From NCBI GenBank assembly GCA_964504445.1, contig CAZDEO010000019.1:8427-72426 (forward strand): a stretch of 64,000 nucleotides of DNA, read 5' to 3'. The DNA is from JACSRF01 sp964504445 (GTDB lineage: Bacteria; Chloroflexota; Anaerolineae; Promineifilales; Promineifilaceae). The stretch's first letter is position 1. Each line of letters begins with the position of its first letter. Made by a program: the position numbers and the translations under genes. Shown piece after piece: positions 50,985-59,197 of the stretch. The notes under the pieces were generated by a model. That model made no database searches and was not told where the DNA came from. It saw only the letters and a list, made by a program, of their open reading frames with translations.

Positions 50985-53549
50985 CTAATTGCGCCAGGCA
51001 GCACAGCGATTGCCGCTGGTGGCGCCGTTGGTCACGTTGGTCTCAACACCACCGCCAGCAGATGTCACAAAGATATCGTTCCCTTTAAAGAAAAGTATCT
51101 GGGAGCCGTCTTGGGAAATGACTGGGTTGGCAGGATTGCCAAAGGCTATTTCCGTGAACCCGCCATTGGTTGTGGCGCGTTTAATGGTTCCGCCATCAAC
51201 GATGATAAAGAAATCGCTGTTGGGCGACCAGCGAACGCCATCGCTGCGACTGGGCAAGCCTTCGAGCAGCAGCCGCGCCTGGCTGTCATCTTGGGTGCTG
51301 GTGCGAATGAGAATTTGCACGACGTCGGGACGGCCGTTAATGATGATCGTCCAGGCGCCATTGGGCGAGTTGCAGGTGTTAAAGCCATTTTCCGGAATAG
51401 CGCAGCGTGGCCCATAATAAATATTGTAGGAGCTTCCCTCCGTGGTGGTCGCCGGGCTGCTGCAACTGTCGCTGGCTACCGTGCCCAGGGATTCTGGGGC
51501 GCCCCAAGAGGGGCCGGTAGTCATCAATTGGTCACCCGCAGTGTAAATAATGGGGCCAGAATCACCCCCAGGGTTGGACACAGCAGTCGGCGTCACCGTG
51601 ACGCTGCCCCCTGCGGGGGTTGCGCTGGGCGTTACGGGCACAATGGGTGTGGAAGTGCCGCCGGGCAAGGGCAGCGTGGCTGTCGTCAAATCATCCAGGT
51701 AGAGGACGCCAGAACCGGTGTAACTGCTGTTGTAATCGTCCAGCACGAAACCACGAAAAGCGATGGGGTAATCAACACGGCCGTTGTTGGGGCCGCTAAT
51801 GTGGGTCCAGGGCCAGGATTGACTGGTGTCAATATACCCCGTCATCTGCGCCCAGCCCGTGTGGAAAATCTGGCCAAAAGGCACCTGCCAGGTCTGGCCC
51901 TCGGCATCTACGATCCAGGCGTTAAGGAAGTGGCCGGAGTTATCGCCATAAACCCAAATTCGCAGGGCGTTGGGGGTTCCGCTAATGCTGTTGGTTTGCA
52001 AGAAGACGACGTAATCGTTGCCCGTGGTGCCAAAATCATAGGAAAGGCGTCCAGAAGCAGAACCAGAGCGAGCCTGAGTACTGGACTGCACAAAGGTACC
52101 ATTGGCCTCATCGCCCCTTACCCAAACGCCAAAATCTTCCAGGCCCAGGGGCAGCCCGCCGCCACTGCTGAGGCCCTGGGTGGGGTTACCGGGCGTGGGC
52201 GTGGGCGTAAGGGTGGGCGTGGCAGAGGGAGAGGGAGTTGCCGAAGGTGTGGGCGTGGCTGTTGGAGGAGCAGTGGCGGTGGCCGTAGGCGTACTGGTGG
52301 CGGTGGGCTGATCAGTGGCGGTAGCGGTAGCCGTATTGGTCTGGGTGGGTTGGGTAGTGGAGGTGGGGTCCAGGGCAGCAACGGCCGTTTCCTCCCCCTC
52401 CTCAGCCAATGCCCCAGGCTGCACCGTGGGCGTGGGGTTGTTAAGGTTGTTCACCAGCGCCTGGCTGCCAAAATATCCGCCGGGAATGAGCAAAAGCAAT
52501 AGCCCAACCAGCGCCGGAACCCACCAGCGGCGTTTTGCCGGTGGCTGTGACCCTTCCGGCAAGGGCACATAGTCAGGTGTGGGTGTGGGCGTGGGGGCCG
52601 GCGTCCGCCCAGGCGTAAACGGGTCGGGCGCATAGGCCGTGGGCGTTTGCATGATGACTGTTTCGCGGCTGATGCGCGGCTGGCCATATTCCCCCAACCC
52701 TTCCGCCTGCAGCGCGGTATCCAGGGCCTGCAATAGCTCTTCGGCCGTTTGGTAACGCTGGTTGGGGTCTTTTTGCAAACAGGCATGAACCACCGCTTCG
52801 GTTTCTGCAGTAATTTCGCGGCGAATTTGGTGAATGGGGGTGGGCTGTTCATACATGTGCATGTGCAGTACCGCCCATGGGGTATCTCCCACGAAGGGGC
52901 GGGCGCCCGCCAGCATTTCATACATAATAATGCCTAGCGCGTAGATATCGGAACGGCCGTCCACCCCCCCCCCGCTGGCCTGTTCCGGAGCCATGTAATT
53001 GGGCGTACCCATCAGCGCATGGGTGCGCGTCAGGCGCGGGTCATCCTTAATCACGGCAATACCCAGGTCCGTTAACACTGGCGCGCCATCCGGGCGCATA
53101 AGGATATTGCTGGGCTTCAAATCCCGGTGCACAATGCCCGCCTGATGGGCCACTCGCAAGGCATCGGCCACGCTGCGCACTATGGCAAGTACGTGGGAGA
53201 TAGCCAACACCTCACCCTTTTGCGCCAACTGCTCTAGCATCTCCGTCAGCGTGCCACCCTGAACATACTCCATGGCAATGTAGTTGTCCCCCTCATCGGT
53301 GACTCCCGTGGCGTATACTTGCACAATGTTGGGGTGCCGCAGGCGCGCGGCAGCTTTTGCTTCGCGGCGAAACCGTTCTACAAAGGCCGGGTCAGAGGTA
53401 AATTGGGGTAAGGCGATTTTCAGGGCAATGTGGCGATCTAACCCTTCATCATAAGCCAGGTAAACGTCGGCCATCCCTCCGCGTTTAATGTGCTGCCTGA
53501 CAATGTATTTATCAACTTTTTGCCCCACTAGCCGGTTCGGATCAGCCAT
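50985..53549 (-). CDS. Ser/Thr kinase (kinase 8) with jelly-roll-like and propeller-like ectodomain
   Basis: An 854-residue receptor kinase, the first kinase transcribed. 'IKRGGMADVYLAYDEGLDRHIALKIA', 'HRDLKPSNILMRPDGAPVLTDLGIAVI' (DLG form), 'NYMAPEQ'. Transmembrane helix at about 365-385 and an unusually long Thr/Pro/Ala stalk. Residues about 475-620 look like a carbohydrate-binding jelly roll ('TQARSGSASGRLSYDFGTTGNDYVVFLQTN', 'WPWTHISGPNNGRVDYPIAFRGFVLDDYNS'). Residues about 660-854 include blade-like motifs ('GLPSRSDGVRWSPNSDFFIIVDGGTI', 'VISQDGSQILFFKGNDIFV'). ATG 53549 has GGAGAAGAAG upstream. Confidence 0.87.
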   Translation of the reverse strand: MADPNRLVGQKVDKYIVRQHIKRGGMADVYLAYDEGLDRHIALKIALPQFTSDPAFVERFRREAKAAARLRHPNIVQVYATGVTDEGDNYIAMEYVQGGTLTEMLEQLAQKGEVLAISHVLAIVRSVADALRVAHQAGIVHRDLKPSNILMRPDGAPVLTDLGIAVIKDDPRLTRTHALMGTPNYMAPEQASGGGVDGRSDIYALGIIMYEMLAGARPFVGDTPWAVLHMHMYEQPTPIHQIRREITAETEAVVHACLQKDPNQRYQTAEELLQALDTALQAEGLGEYGQPRISRETVIMQTPTAYAPDPFTPGRTPAPTPTPTPDYVPLPEGSQPPAKRRWWVPALVGLLLLLIPGGYFGSQALVNNLNNPTPTVQPGALAEEGEETAVAALDPTSTTQPTQTNTATATATDQPTATSTPTATATAPPTATPTPSATPSPSATPTLTPTPTPGNPTQGLSSGGGLPLGLEDFGVWVRGDEANGTFVQSSTQARSGSASGRLSYDFGTTGNDYVVFLQTNSISGTPNALRIWVYGDNSGHFLNAWIVDAEGQTWQVPFGQIFHTGWAQMTGYIDTSQSWPWTHISGPNNGRVDYPIAFRGFVLDDYNSSYTGSGVLYLDDLTTATLPLPGGTSTPIVPVTPSATPAGGSVTVTPTAVSNPGGDSGPIIYTAGDQLMTTGPSWGAPESLGTVASDSCSSPATTTEGSSYNIYYGPRCAIPENGFNTCNSPNGAWTIIINGRPDVVQILIRTSTQDDSQARLLLEGLPSRSDGVRWSPNSDFFIIVDGGTIKRATTNGGFTEIAFGNPANPVISQDGSQILFFKGNDIFVTSAGGGVETNVTNGATSGNRCAAWRN

Positions 53550-53663
53550 ATCTTCTTCTCCAAATAACTGTTCAAGCCGGGAAATTGATCTGCCGGGAAT
53601 GCGTACAGCACGGTATACGCAAGACGCCCTCCTCATTGAATCATTTTTTTCTAACCAACATCA

Positions 53664-55025
53664 TTAAGGCGGGCAGGTTTGCCCTGGATCAAGGGTTCGC
53701 AAGGCATTATCCAAAACCCAACCCTCAATACCCGATTCCGTGGCGCGCACCTTGCGAAAAACATTGTCAGGGTCACAATTTGAATTGGGACCGTCAATAA
53801 TTCTAGGAATAACGGGGTCAATAAATTCAACCGTCGTGCCGGGATCAAACCGCTCCCAGGTAACCTGCGTGCAGGTGCCACTATCTATTTGGGCATCTGA
53901 CCAGACAAACACCAGGTTAATCACGCAAATCAAGGGTTCCGCAGCGGGGGTGGGTTCAAGGGTGAGGGTTGGGGCTGGCGTCGCGGTGGGTGCGGGGGTA
54001 TTTGTCGCCAGAGGGGCAATGGTAGACGTAGGGGCCGTGTCGGGCACGGCCGTTTCCAACACCCCATCGCTGCCATTTCCCGGTTCGGTAACCGTCGAAA
54101 GCGTGGGCATGGCCGTAGGCAGCTCCATACCGCCATCTTCCACCCCAGCACCACCATTGGCCTCATTGCGGAACAAGCCCGGTAGTGCCGCGCTCAGGGC
54201 AATGAGCAAAATAACCCCTACCACCGCCAGCGGCAGCCACTTGGGTATTTTTGTTGCGGGAGGCGCCGCAGCAATCTGCCCACTGTGCACCACCACGGCC
54301 GTAATATTGTCTGTGGCATTACCAGCAATAGCCGCCTGAACCAGCGCTTCGGCAGCCTGCTGCGGGGGGTTGTTGCGAATAATTTGCGCCATTTGTTCAT
54401 CATTGACCGGATCATACAGGCCATCTGAGCAAAGCATCAGCACATCATCAGGCGTCAGGGCGTAGGGCTTGCCCAGATGCACATCTACCTCAGGCTTGTT
54501 GCCTAAAACCTGGGTGACCACGTTACGCAGTTCATGCCTGGCGGCATCTTCGGCGGTAAGCAGCCCCGCTTCAACCTGTTTTTGCACCCAGGTGTCGTCA
54601 CGGGTCATGCGTCGCATACGGCCGTCGTGCAGCAGATAGGCGCGGGCATCTCCCACGTGGGCCACGTACAACATGCCTTCATGCTGCACCACAGCCACCA
54701 TGGTACAGCCCATGCGCCCGCCGCCCCGGGCCTGCGCCTCTGCATACACGGCCTGGTTGGCCTGATTGAGAGCATACTGCAAAGCTTCCTGAATGGGCAC
54801 ATTCCGCTGCCGTGCCTGATAAAAAGTTTCATAGGCAACCTGCACGCCCATTTTAGCTGCATCCTCGCCATGTTCCTGCCCGCCCACGCCGTCGGCCACA
54901 ATGTACAGTGTGCCCAAATGGGTGGGGGTTGTGGTGTCAGGCAGGCGAAAAGCGTCTTGATTTATCTGCCTTACCGGGCCAATATGAGAATGGCCGCCTA
55001 CTAGTTTGGGGTTGTAATTATTCAC
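53664..55025 (-). CDS. PP2C-type Ser/Thr phosphatase, membrane-anchored
   Basis: A 453-residue phosphatase. Residues 8-245 carry the PP2C motifs: 'QINQDAF' , 'IVADGVGGQEHGEDAA', 'VAHVGDARAYLLHDG', 'LMLCSDGLYDPVND' and 'NATDNITAVVV', with the metal-binding aspartates present. A transmembrane helix at about 265-285 and a Thr/Pro stalk lead to an extracytoplasmic tail (about 365-453) with four cysteines ('CVINLVFVWSDAQIDSGTCTQ', 'GPNSNCD', 'GQTCPP') and an SH3-like 'GIEGWVLDNALRTL'. It is the natural antagonist of the eight kinases downstream in the same transcription unit, and its sensor-like tail is unusual for PP2C. Confidence 0.93.
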   Translation of the reverse strand: MNNYNPKLVGGHSHIGPVRQINQDAFRLPDTTTPTHLGTLYIVADGVGGQEHGEDAAKMGVQVAYETFYQARQRNVPIQEALQYALNQANQAVYAEAQARGGGRMGCTMVAVVQHEGMLYVAHVGDARAYLLHDGRMRRMTRDDTWVQKQVEAGLLTAEDAARHELRNVVTQVLGNKPEVDVHLGKPYALTPDDVLMLCSDGLYDPVNDEQMAQIIRNNPPQQAAEALVQAAIAGNATDNITAVVVHSGQIAAAPPATKIPKWLPLAVVGVILLIALSAALPGLFRNEANGGAGVEDGGMELPTAMPTLSTVTEPGNGSDGVLETAVPDTAPTSTIAPLATNTPAPTATPAPTLTLEPTPAAEPLICVINLVFVWSDAQIDSGTCTQVTWERFDPGTTVEFIDPVIPRIIDGPNSNCDPDNVFRKVRATESGIEGWVLDNALRTLDPGQTCPP

Positions 55026-55110
55026 AAGCTTCTCCCAGCAATGCGCAAAGCCGTCTACAAATTACCGCTTGCCAATTTCCGTTTACGGAGCACCGCTTCC
55101 GGATTTCGGG

Positions 55111-57060
55111 CTATTTTACCACTTTGAACACAAAGTTTCGCCCACCCAGGGTAATGTGGTCGCCAGCAGATAGGGCATGCTGCGAGGCAGCACGGCCGTT
55201 TACCTGCACGTCGGCCATGGCTTGCAGCACAAAATTCTGCTGCTGCAAGATAATCAGGGCATGGTGGGCCACGGCCGTTGCCACCACAATATCACTACCA
55301 GGGGCGCTGCCCAAAGTCGCCTGCGCCCCCAAACGGTAGCTTTGGCCGTTCTCCACGTCAATGAGATAGGCCAGCTTATCTGGGGCGACCGTGGGCTGAT
55401 AAAGCACCTCCGTCTTATCCATGGTAGCCGGACGTTTAGAATCCATATCTTCGGCCAAAAGGGTCGGCACGCCCGGTGGCGTCTCCGGCTCATCTACAAT
55501 GGTGTGAGAGCCAGGAGGTGCAGCTGGGGTATGCGGTCGTGAGGCGGGCGGTTCATAGGCGGCCGGGGTGAAATCTTGGGGCTGCATGTTCACCGCCGAC
55601 GGTGGTTGGTAAGCAGGTTGAGCGGTGCGGGCATCGTTGCTACGCAGAAAAAAGGTATAGCCAAAAGCCAGGGCAAACAGCAGCAAAATGCCCCCCAAAG
55701 CCCACAGAGGGTTAAACCCCAGCATTTGTTCACCCCGGCAAAGAAGGTTGCAGTCGTCCACCCGCACTGTGACATCCAAGAAGCCCACGTTGGGCGGATC
55801 GGCGGTATCAATGATCTCAATCTGCAAAGTGTGAGCGCCAGGCGCCAGTTCGCTGGTGTCCCAGTCATAGCTATAAGGCGGACTGGTAGCAGAGAAAACG
55901 GCCGTTTGCCCTCCATCCAGGTAATAATTCACCGCAGCCACAGGGAAGCGCGCCTGCACCACCGGCTCCACCCGGATGCGGCCTTGTACGGCCGTTTGGG
56001 TTTCCAATGGTGCGGCGTTTCCCCGGAACGGCGTTCCCAGCACCTGGGTGATTTGCGGCGTCCGGCTGGTGCGGGCCACAAACTCCACCGGCAGCCCCGC
56101 CGGATCTATACTGCGCGGCATGCCTATCACCAGCCGATGGGCAGCGTTATCCGCCGGAATCTCCGATTGATAGGTCAGGCGATAAGTTTGGCGCAGTTGG
56201 TTGGCCATATCCACAAAAAACAACCCCATCTGTTCCGCTGTGTTCACCTGGCGAAAAGCGCCGCCGGTAAAAATAGCCGCCCGCTCTAAAAAAGCAGAAT
56301 CCGCACCGCCACGCCAGGCAACAGTAAAAATTGGAATTCGGGAACGCCGCGCTTCTTCAATGGCCGTGTCGCCATTGATGGCGCGGCTGCCGGGAACAGT
56401 GCCATCTCCGGCCACATCACGGCCGTTGGTGATAAGCACCACGGCGCGTCGTTCATGAAAAGCCTGGGTAGCTGCCATGCGAATCCCCTTAAACAAGGCA
56501 TCATAGAGCGGCGTCCCGGCATTTTCCTCCACTTGCAAGGCATTCACCAGGTTGATGAGCGCGCCTTCGTCACTGGTAAAATTGAGTTCCCGGCCGGGCA
56601 GCAGTTGTGGAAAGGGTTCGCTCAGGTCAACAGTGGTGCCATCCGAAAGGGTGCTAAAGGCGAGAATGCCCGATTCGTCAGTTTGTTCCAGCACGGGGTA
56701 GAGCGTGTTCACGGCCGTGCGAATGTCTGCCAATTCCGGCTGCATTGGGCCGCTAACATCCAACACCACCATAATAGACATGGGAATTTCCGAACTGTTC
56801 CGGGGTTCAAAGGTAAATGAGACCGGGCTACTCCCTTCGGTCAGGGTAAAATCGGCCGCCGCCAGGCCCATAACGGGCACGCCAAACTCATTCACCGGCA
56901 CCGCCTCTACCGCCACGGTAGGGAAAGCATCATCATGTACCAGGGGGGTGTCGTCATTGTCAACCTGCGCCAGCGTAATGCGAATTTGGTCGCCCTGGGC
57001 CGTTACGGCCGTTACGCCCAGAAAAAGAATGAAAAGAGAAAAAATGAATCGCAGCTTCAT
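55111..57060 (-). CDS. VWA domain protein with C-terminal FHA-like domain
   Basis: A 649-residue protein: signal peptide (residues 1-21), VWA domain about 90-290, a beta-sandwich region about 340-430, a transmembrane helix at about 450-470, and a cytoplasmic FHA-like domain at about 570-649. The VWA MIDAS reads DVSGP instead of DxSxS, so the second serine is lost; 'ITNGRDVAGDG' is present later. In the FHA part, the phosphothreonine-binding Gly-Arg and Ser are replaced ('TLGSAPGSDIVVATAVAHHALI'), whereas the closing 'LSAGDHITLGGRNFVF' is kept. So extracellular VWA is linked through the membrane to an FHA fold that may not bind phosphothreonine. Second gene of the array. Confidence 0.85.
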   Translation of the reverse strand: MKLRFIFSLFILFLGVTAVTAQGDQIRITLAQVDNDDTPLVHDDAFPTVAVEAVPVNEFGVPVMGLAAADFTLTEGSSPVSFTFEPRNSSEIPMSIMVVLDVSGPMQPELADIRTAVNTLYPVLEQTDESGILAFSTLSDGTTVDLSEPFPQLLPGRELNFTSDEGALINLVNALQVEENAGTPLYDALFKGIRMAATQAFHERRAVVLITNGRDVAGDGTVPGSRAINGDTAIEEARRSRIPIFTVAWRGGADSAFLERAAIFTGGAFRQVNTAEQMGLFFVDMANQLRQTYRLTYQSEIPADNAAHRLVIGMPRSIDPAGLPVEFVARTSRTPQITQVLGTPFRGNAAPLETQTAVQGRIRVEPVVQARFPVAAVNYYLDGGQTAVFSATSPPYSYDWDTSELAPGAHTLQIEIIDTADPPNVGFLDVTVRVDDCNLLCRGEQMLGFNPLWALGGILLLFALAFGYTFFLRSNDARTAQPAYQPPSAVNMQPQDFTPAAYEPPASRPHTPAAPPGSHTIVDEPETPPGVPTLLAEDMDSKRPATMDKTEVLYQPTVAPDKLAYLIDVENGQSYRLGAQATLGSAPGSDIVVATAVAHHALIILQQQNFVLQAMADVQVNGRAASQHALSAGDHITLGGRNFVFKVVK

Positions 57061-57073
57061 GAATTAGCTTCCT

Positions 57074-58240
57074 CTACAGGCTCATAAAATGGAACACCAC
57101 CCGGCCCATTTTTAACTGTGCCCCATCGCTGAGAACCATCCGGTCAACGTGCTGCCACTGCTGTGTTTCCTGATTAAACCGCATAGAACCATTCGTACTG
57201 CCTAAATCCTGATACACATACTGTCCATCGGCAAAGGCAATCTGCCCGTGGCTGCCGGAAACGGCCGTATCCACCAGGATGATCTCATTGTCTGGCCCCC
57301 GCCCAATGCGGGTGAGCGCCTGCAGCCGGTACTGCTCGCCAGCCTTTGGCCCTTCCCGGATGACCAGCCAGGCCAGGGGCAGCTTCTGCGATGAGGCTGG
57401 CCCCGCGGCAGGGGCAGGCGGGTCCCAGGTCAGCGGCATATCTTCAGGCTCAACGGCCGTTTCCACCAACATCCTATCCCCCGGCAACGGCGCCGTCCCC
57501 TTAAGCAACGGTGCAATCCGTTCCTCCACTTCGTCAGAATCTACCCGTGTTGTGCCATAATTCGCCGGAATAGGGTCAACTTCTGCAACGTCAGAATGGG
57601 TGCCGCCAGGGTCAGTCACTCCCCCAAATACATCCTGCGCCAAGGGTACCGGCGGCCACGATTCAGCCGGTTCCTGCACAACCCTTTGAGAATTCAACGG
57701 CGGGGCCATAGCCGGGTGAAAAGAACCGGCTTCCTGGTTTGCAAAAGCAGCCACCAAACTGTGCCCTTGCCTCTGGCGCAGCCCTTGCCGGGTATCCACA
57801 ATGCCGCCCAACAAAATGAGCAAAAAGGCAATAACCGTACCCCACAAAGCGGGCATAATCGTAATCTCAAACAACCCCTCCTGCGCCCCCTGAAACAGGC
57901 GCCACTCCAAAAACAGGATGAGCAATCCCCACAGTGCCGCCCCACCTTGCCCTACCCCTGCCAGCAGCACCCACTGCGGGCGCCAAAATGCCAGCGCCAA
58001 AATCCCCCCCACCAGCAAAGCCATGAGAGGCACAAATAGCCAGGCCATATCCCCCCCACTGGCCGCCGGCAACAGTTGAAAATCGGCGTCAACCGGCAGG
58101 TCACGGTTGCTGCCAGTTGCCAACTCATAGCCAGAGAGGTCGCCGATTGGCTCGCCATTACACGAAATTGTCACCCAGGGCAGAAAAAACAACACCAGTA
58201 TTAAAAAAGCAGCTGGCCCAGAAATCCATTTACCACTCAT
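57074..58240 (-). CDS. polytopic membrane protein with C-terminal FHA domain
   Basis: A 388-residue protein. Four hydrophobic segments at about residues 8-24, 70-90, 93-112 and 125-150, the first with 'LILVLFFLPWVTISCNGEPIGDLSGYELATG', a motif common in small Chloroflexota membrane proteins. After a Pro-rich cytoplasmic linker, a canonical FHA domain occupies about 300-388: 'TRIGRGPDNEIILVDTAVSGSHGQIAF' with GR, Ser and His of the phosphothreonine pocket, then 'DLGSTNGSMRF'. It is a likely cytoplasmic docking partner of the kinases. ATG 58240 has a strong GGAGG. First gene of the array. Confidence 0.88.
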   Translation of the reverse strand: MSGKWISGPAAFLILVLFFLPWVTISCNGEPIGDLSGYELATGSNRDLPVDADFQLLPAASGGDMAWLFVPLMALLVGGILALAFWRPQWVLLAGVGQGGAALWGLLILFLEWRLFQGAQEGLFEITIMPALWGTVIAFLLILLGGIVDTRQGLRQRQGHSLVAAFANQEAGSFHPAMAPPLNSQRVVQEPAESWPPVPLAQDVFGGVTDPGGTHSDVAEVDPIPANYGTTRVDSDEVEERIAPLLKGTAPLPGDRMLVETAVEPEDMPLTWDPPAPAAGPASSQKLPLAWLVIREGPKAGEQYRLQALTRIGRGPDNEIILVDTAVSGSHGQIAFADGQYVYQDLGSTNGSMRFNQETQQWQHVDRMVLSDGAQLKMGRVVFHFMSL

Positions 58241-58411
58241 TGTTGTGCCTCCTTCACCATTGCCTACCCATTATAACGTGTTGATCCCTCTCTGGGCAGC
58301 ACCTAACCGTGAAAACCAACCCCAAGGGACAAATCGCTTCACAAAACCCTATCCATCTGCCATAATCCAATGAGCTAGAAGCTGGCACTGGAGATTCAGA
58401 AGGAGATAGCG

Positions 58412-59197
58412 ATGGCAGAATTGAACCGTGTTGCGCTTTTTGTAACCTGCATTGTAGACCAGGCCCTGCCCGAAATTGGCGTGGCAACAGTGCGTCTGCT
58501 GCGCCGCGCCGGTTTTTCGGTAGATTTTCCCCAAGCGCAAACCTGCTGCGGGCAACCTTTTTTCAACAGCGGCTACCGCGCCCAAGCCCGCGATCTGGCC
58601 CAGCGCACGGTGGCTTTGCTGGACCCCTACGAAGCCATTGTACTGCCCAGCGGCTCTTGCACCACCATGATTCGCCAGGAATACCCCCACCTGTTGGCTG
58701 ACAACCCGCGCTGGTACTATGCGGCCAAACGGGTGGCTGCCAAAACCTACGAGTTAAGCGAGTTTTTGGGTAAATTCGCGCCGGACTTTTTGAACAATGA
58801 ACAATTAACAATGAACTATGAACAAATGGCTATTACTTACCATGATTCTTGCCACATGAACCGCATGTTGGGCATTAAGGATGCGCCGCGAGGGGTTTTG
58901 GCGGCGGCGGGTTACACCATCCACGAAATGGCCGAGTCGGAACGCTGCTGCGGCTTTGGGGGGGTATTTTCCATGAAAATGCCGGAAGTAAGCAATGCCA
59001 TGACGGCCGAAAAAATACGCCAGGGAAAGGAAACGGGAACGCCGGTCATTGTCACCGCCGACCCCGGCTGCCTGATGCAAATGCGCGGCATGGCGCGTAC
59101 CGGGGACGGTGTTGCGGTGAAGCATCTGGCGGTGGCGTTGGAAGAAGCGATGAGCAAGGGGGCAGGGGAGCAGGGGAGCAAGGAGAGTGGCCGATGA
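58412..59197 (+). CDS. lutA: L-lactate oxidation complex subunit LutA
   Basis: A 261-residue protein with two CCG domains: 'QTCCGQPFFNSGYRAQARD' near residue 44 and 'ERCCGFGGVFSMKMPEVSNAM' near residue 178, as in LutA and heterodisulfide-reductase-like subunits. With LutB and LutC it oxidises L-lactate to pyruvate. Between the halves, residues about 127-140 ('NNEQLTMNYEQMA') are encoded by ATGAACAATTAACAATG-type short-word repeat DNA, and the C-terminus ('SKGAGEQGSKESGR') by GGGGAGCA words; both look like in-frame repeat insertions. Its stop overlaps the lutB ATG by four bases. Confidence 0.92.
   Translation: MAELNRVALFVTCIVDQALPEIGVATVRLLRRAGFSVDFPQAQTCCGQPFFNSGYRAQARDLAQRTVALLDPYEAIVLPSGSCTTMIRQEYPHLLADNPRWYYAAKRVAAKTYELSEFLGKFAPDFLNNEQLTMNYEQMAITYHDSCHMNRMLGIKDAPRGVLAAAGYTIHEMAESERCCGFGGVFSMKMPEVSNAMTAEKIRQGKETGTPVIVTADPGCLMQMRGMARTGDGVAVKHLAVALEEAMSKGAGEQGSKESGR

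Noticed and set aside
51111..52502. 463-residue plus-strand frame opposite kinase 8
   Set aside because: No recognisable domain, Gly/Arg/Val-rich, fully covered by the kinase gene with clear motifs in the other strand.
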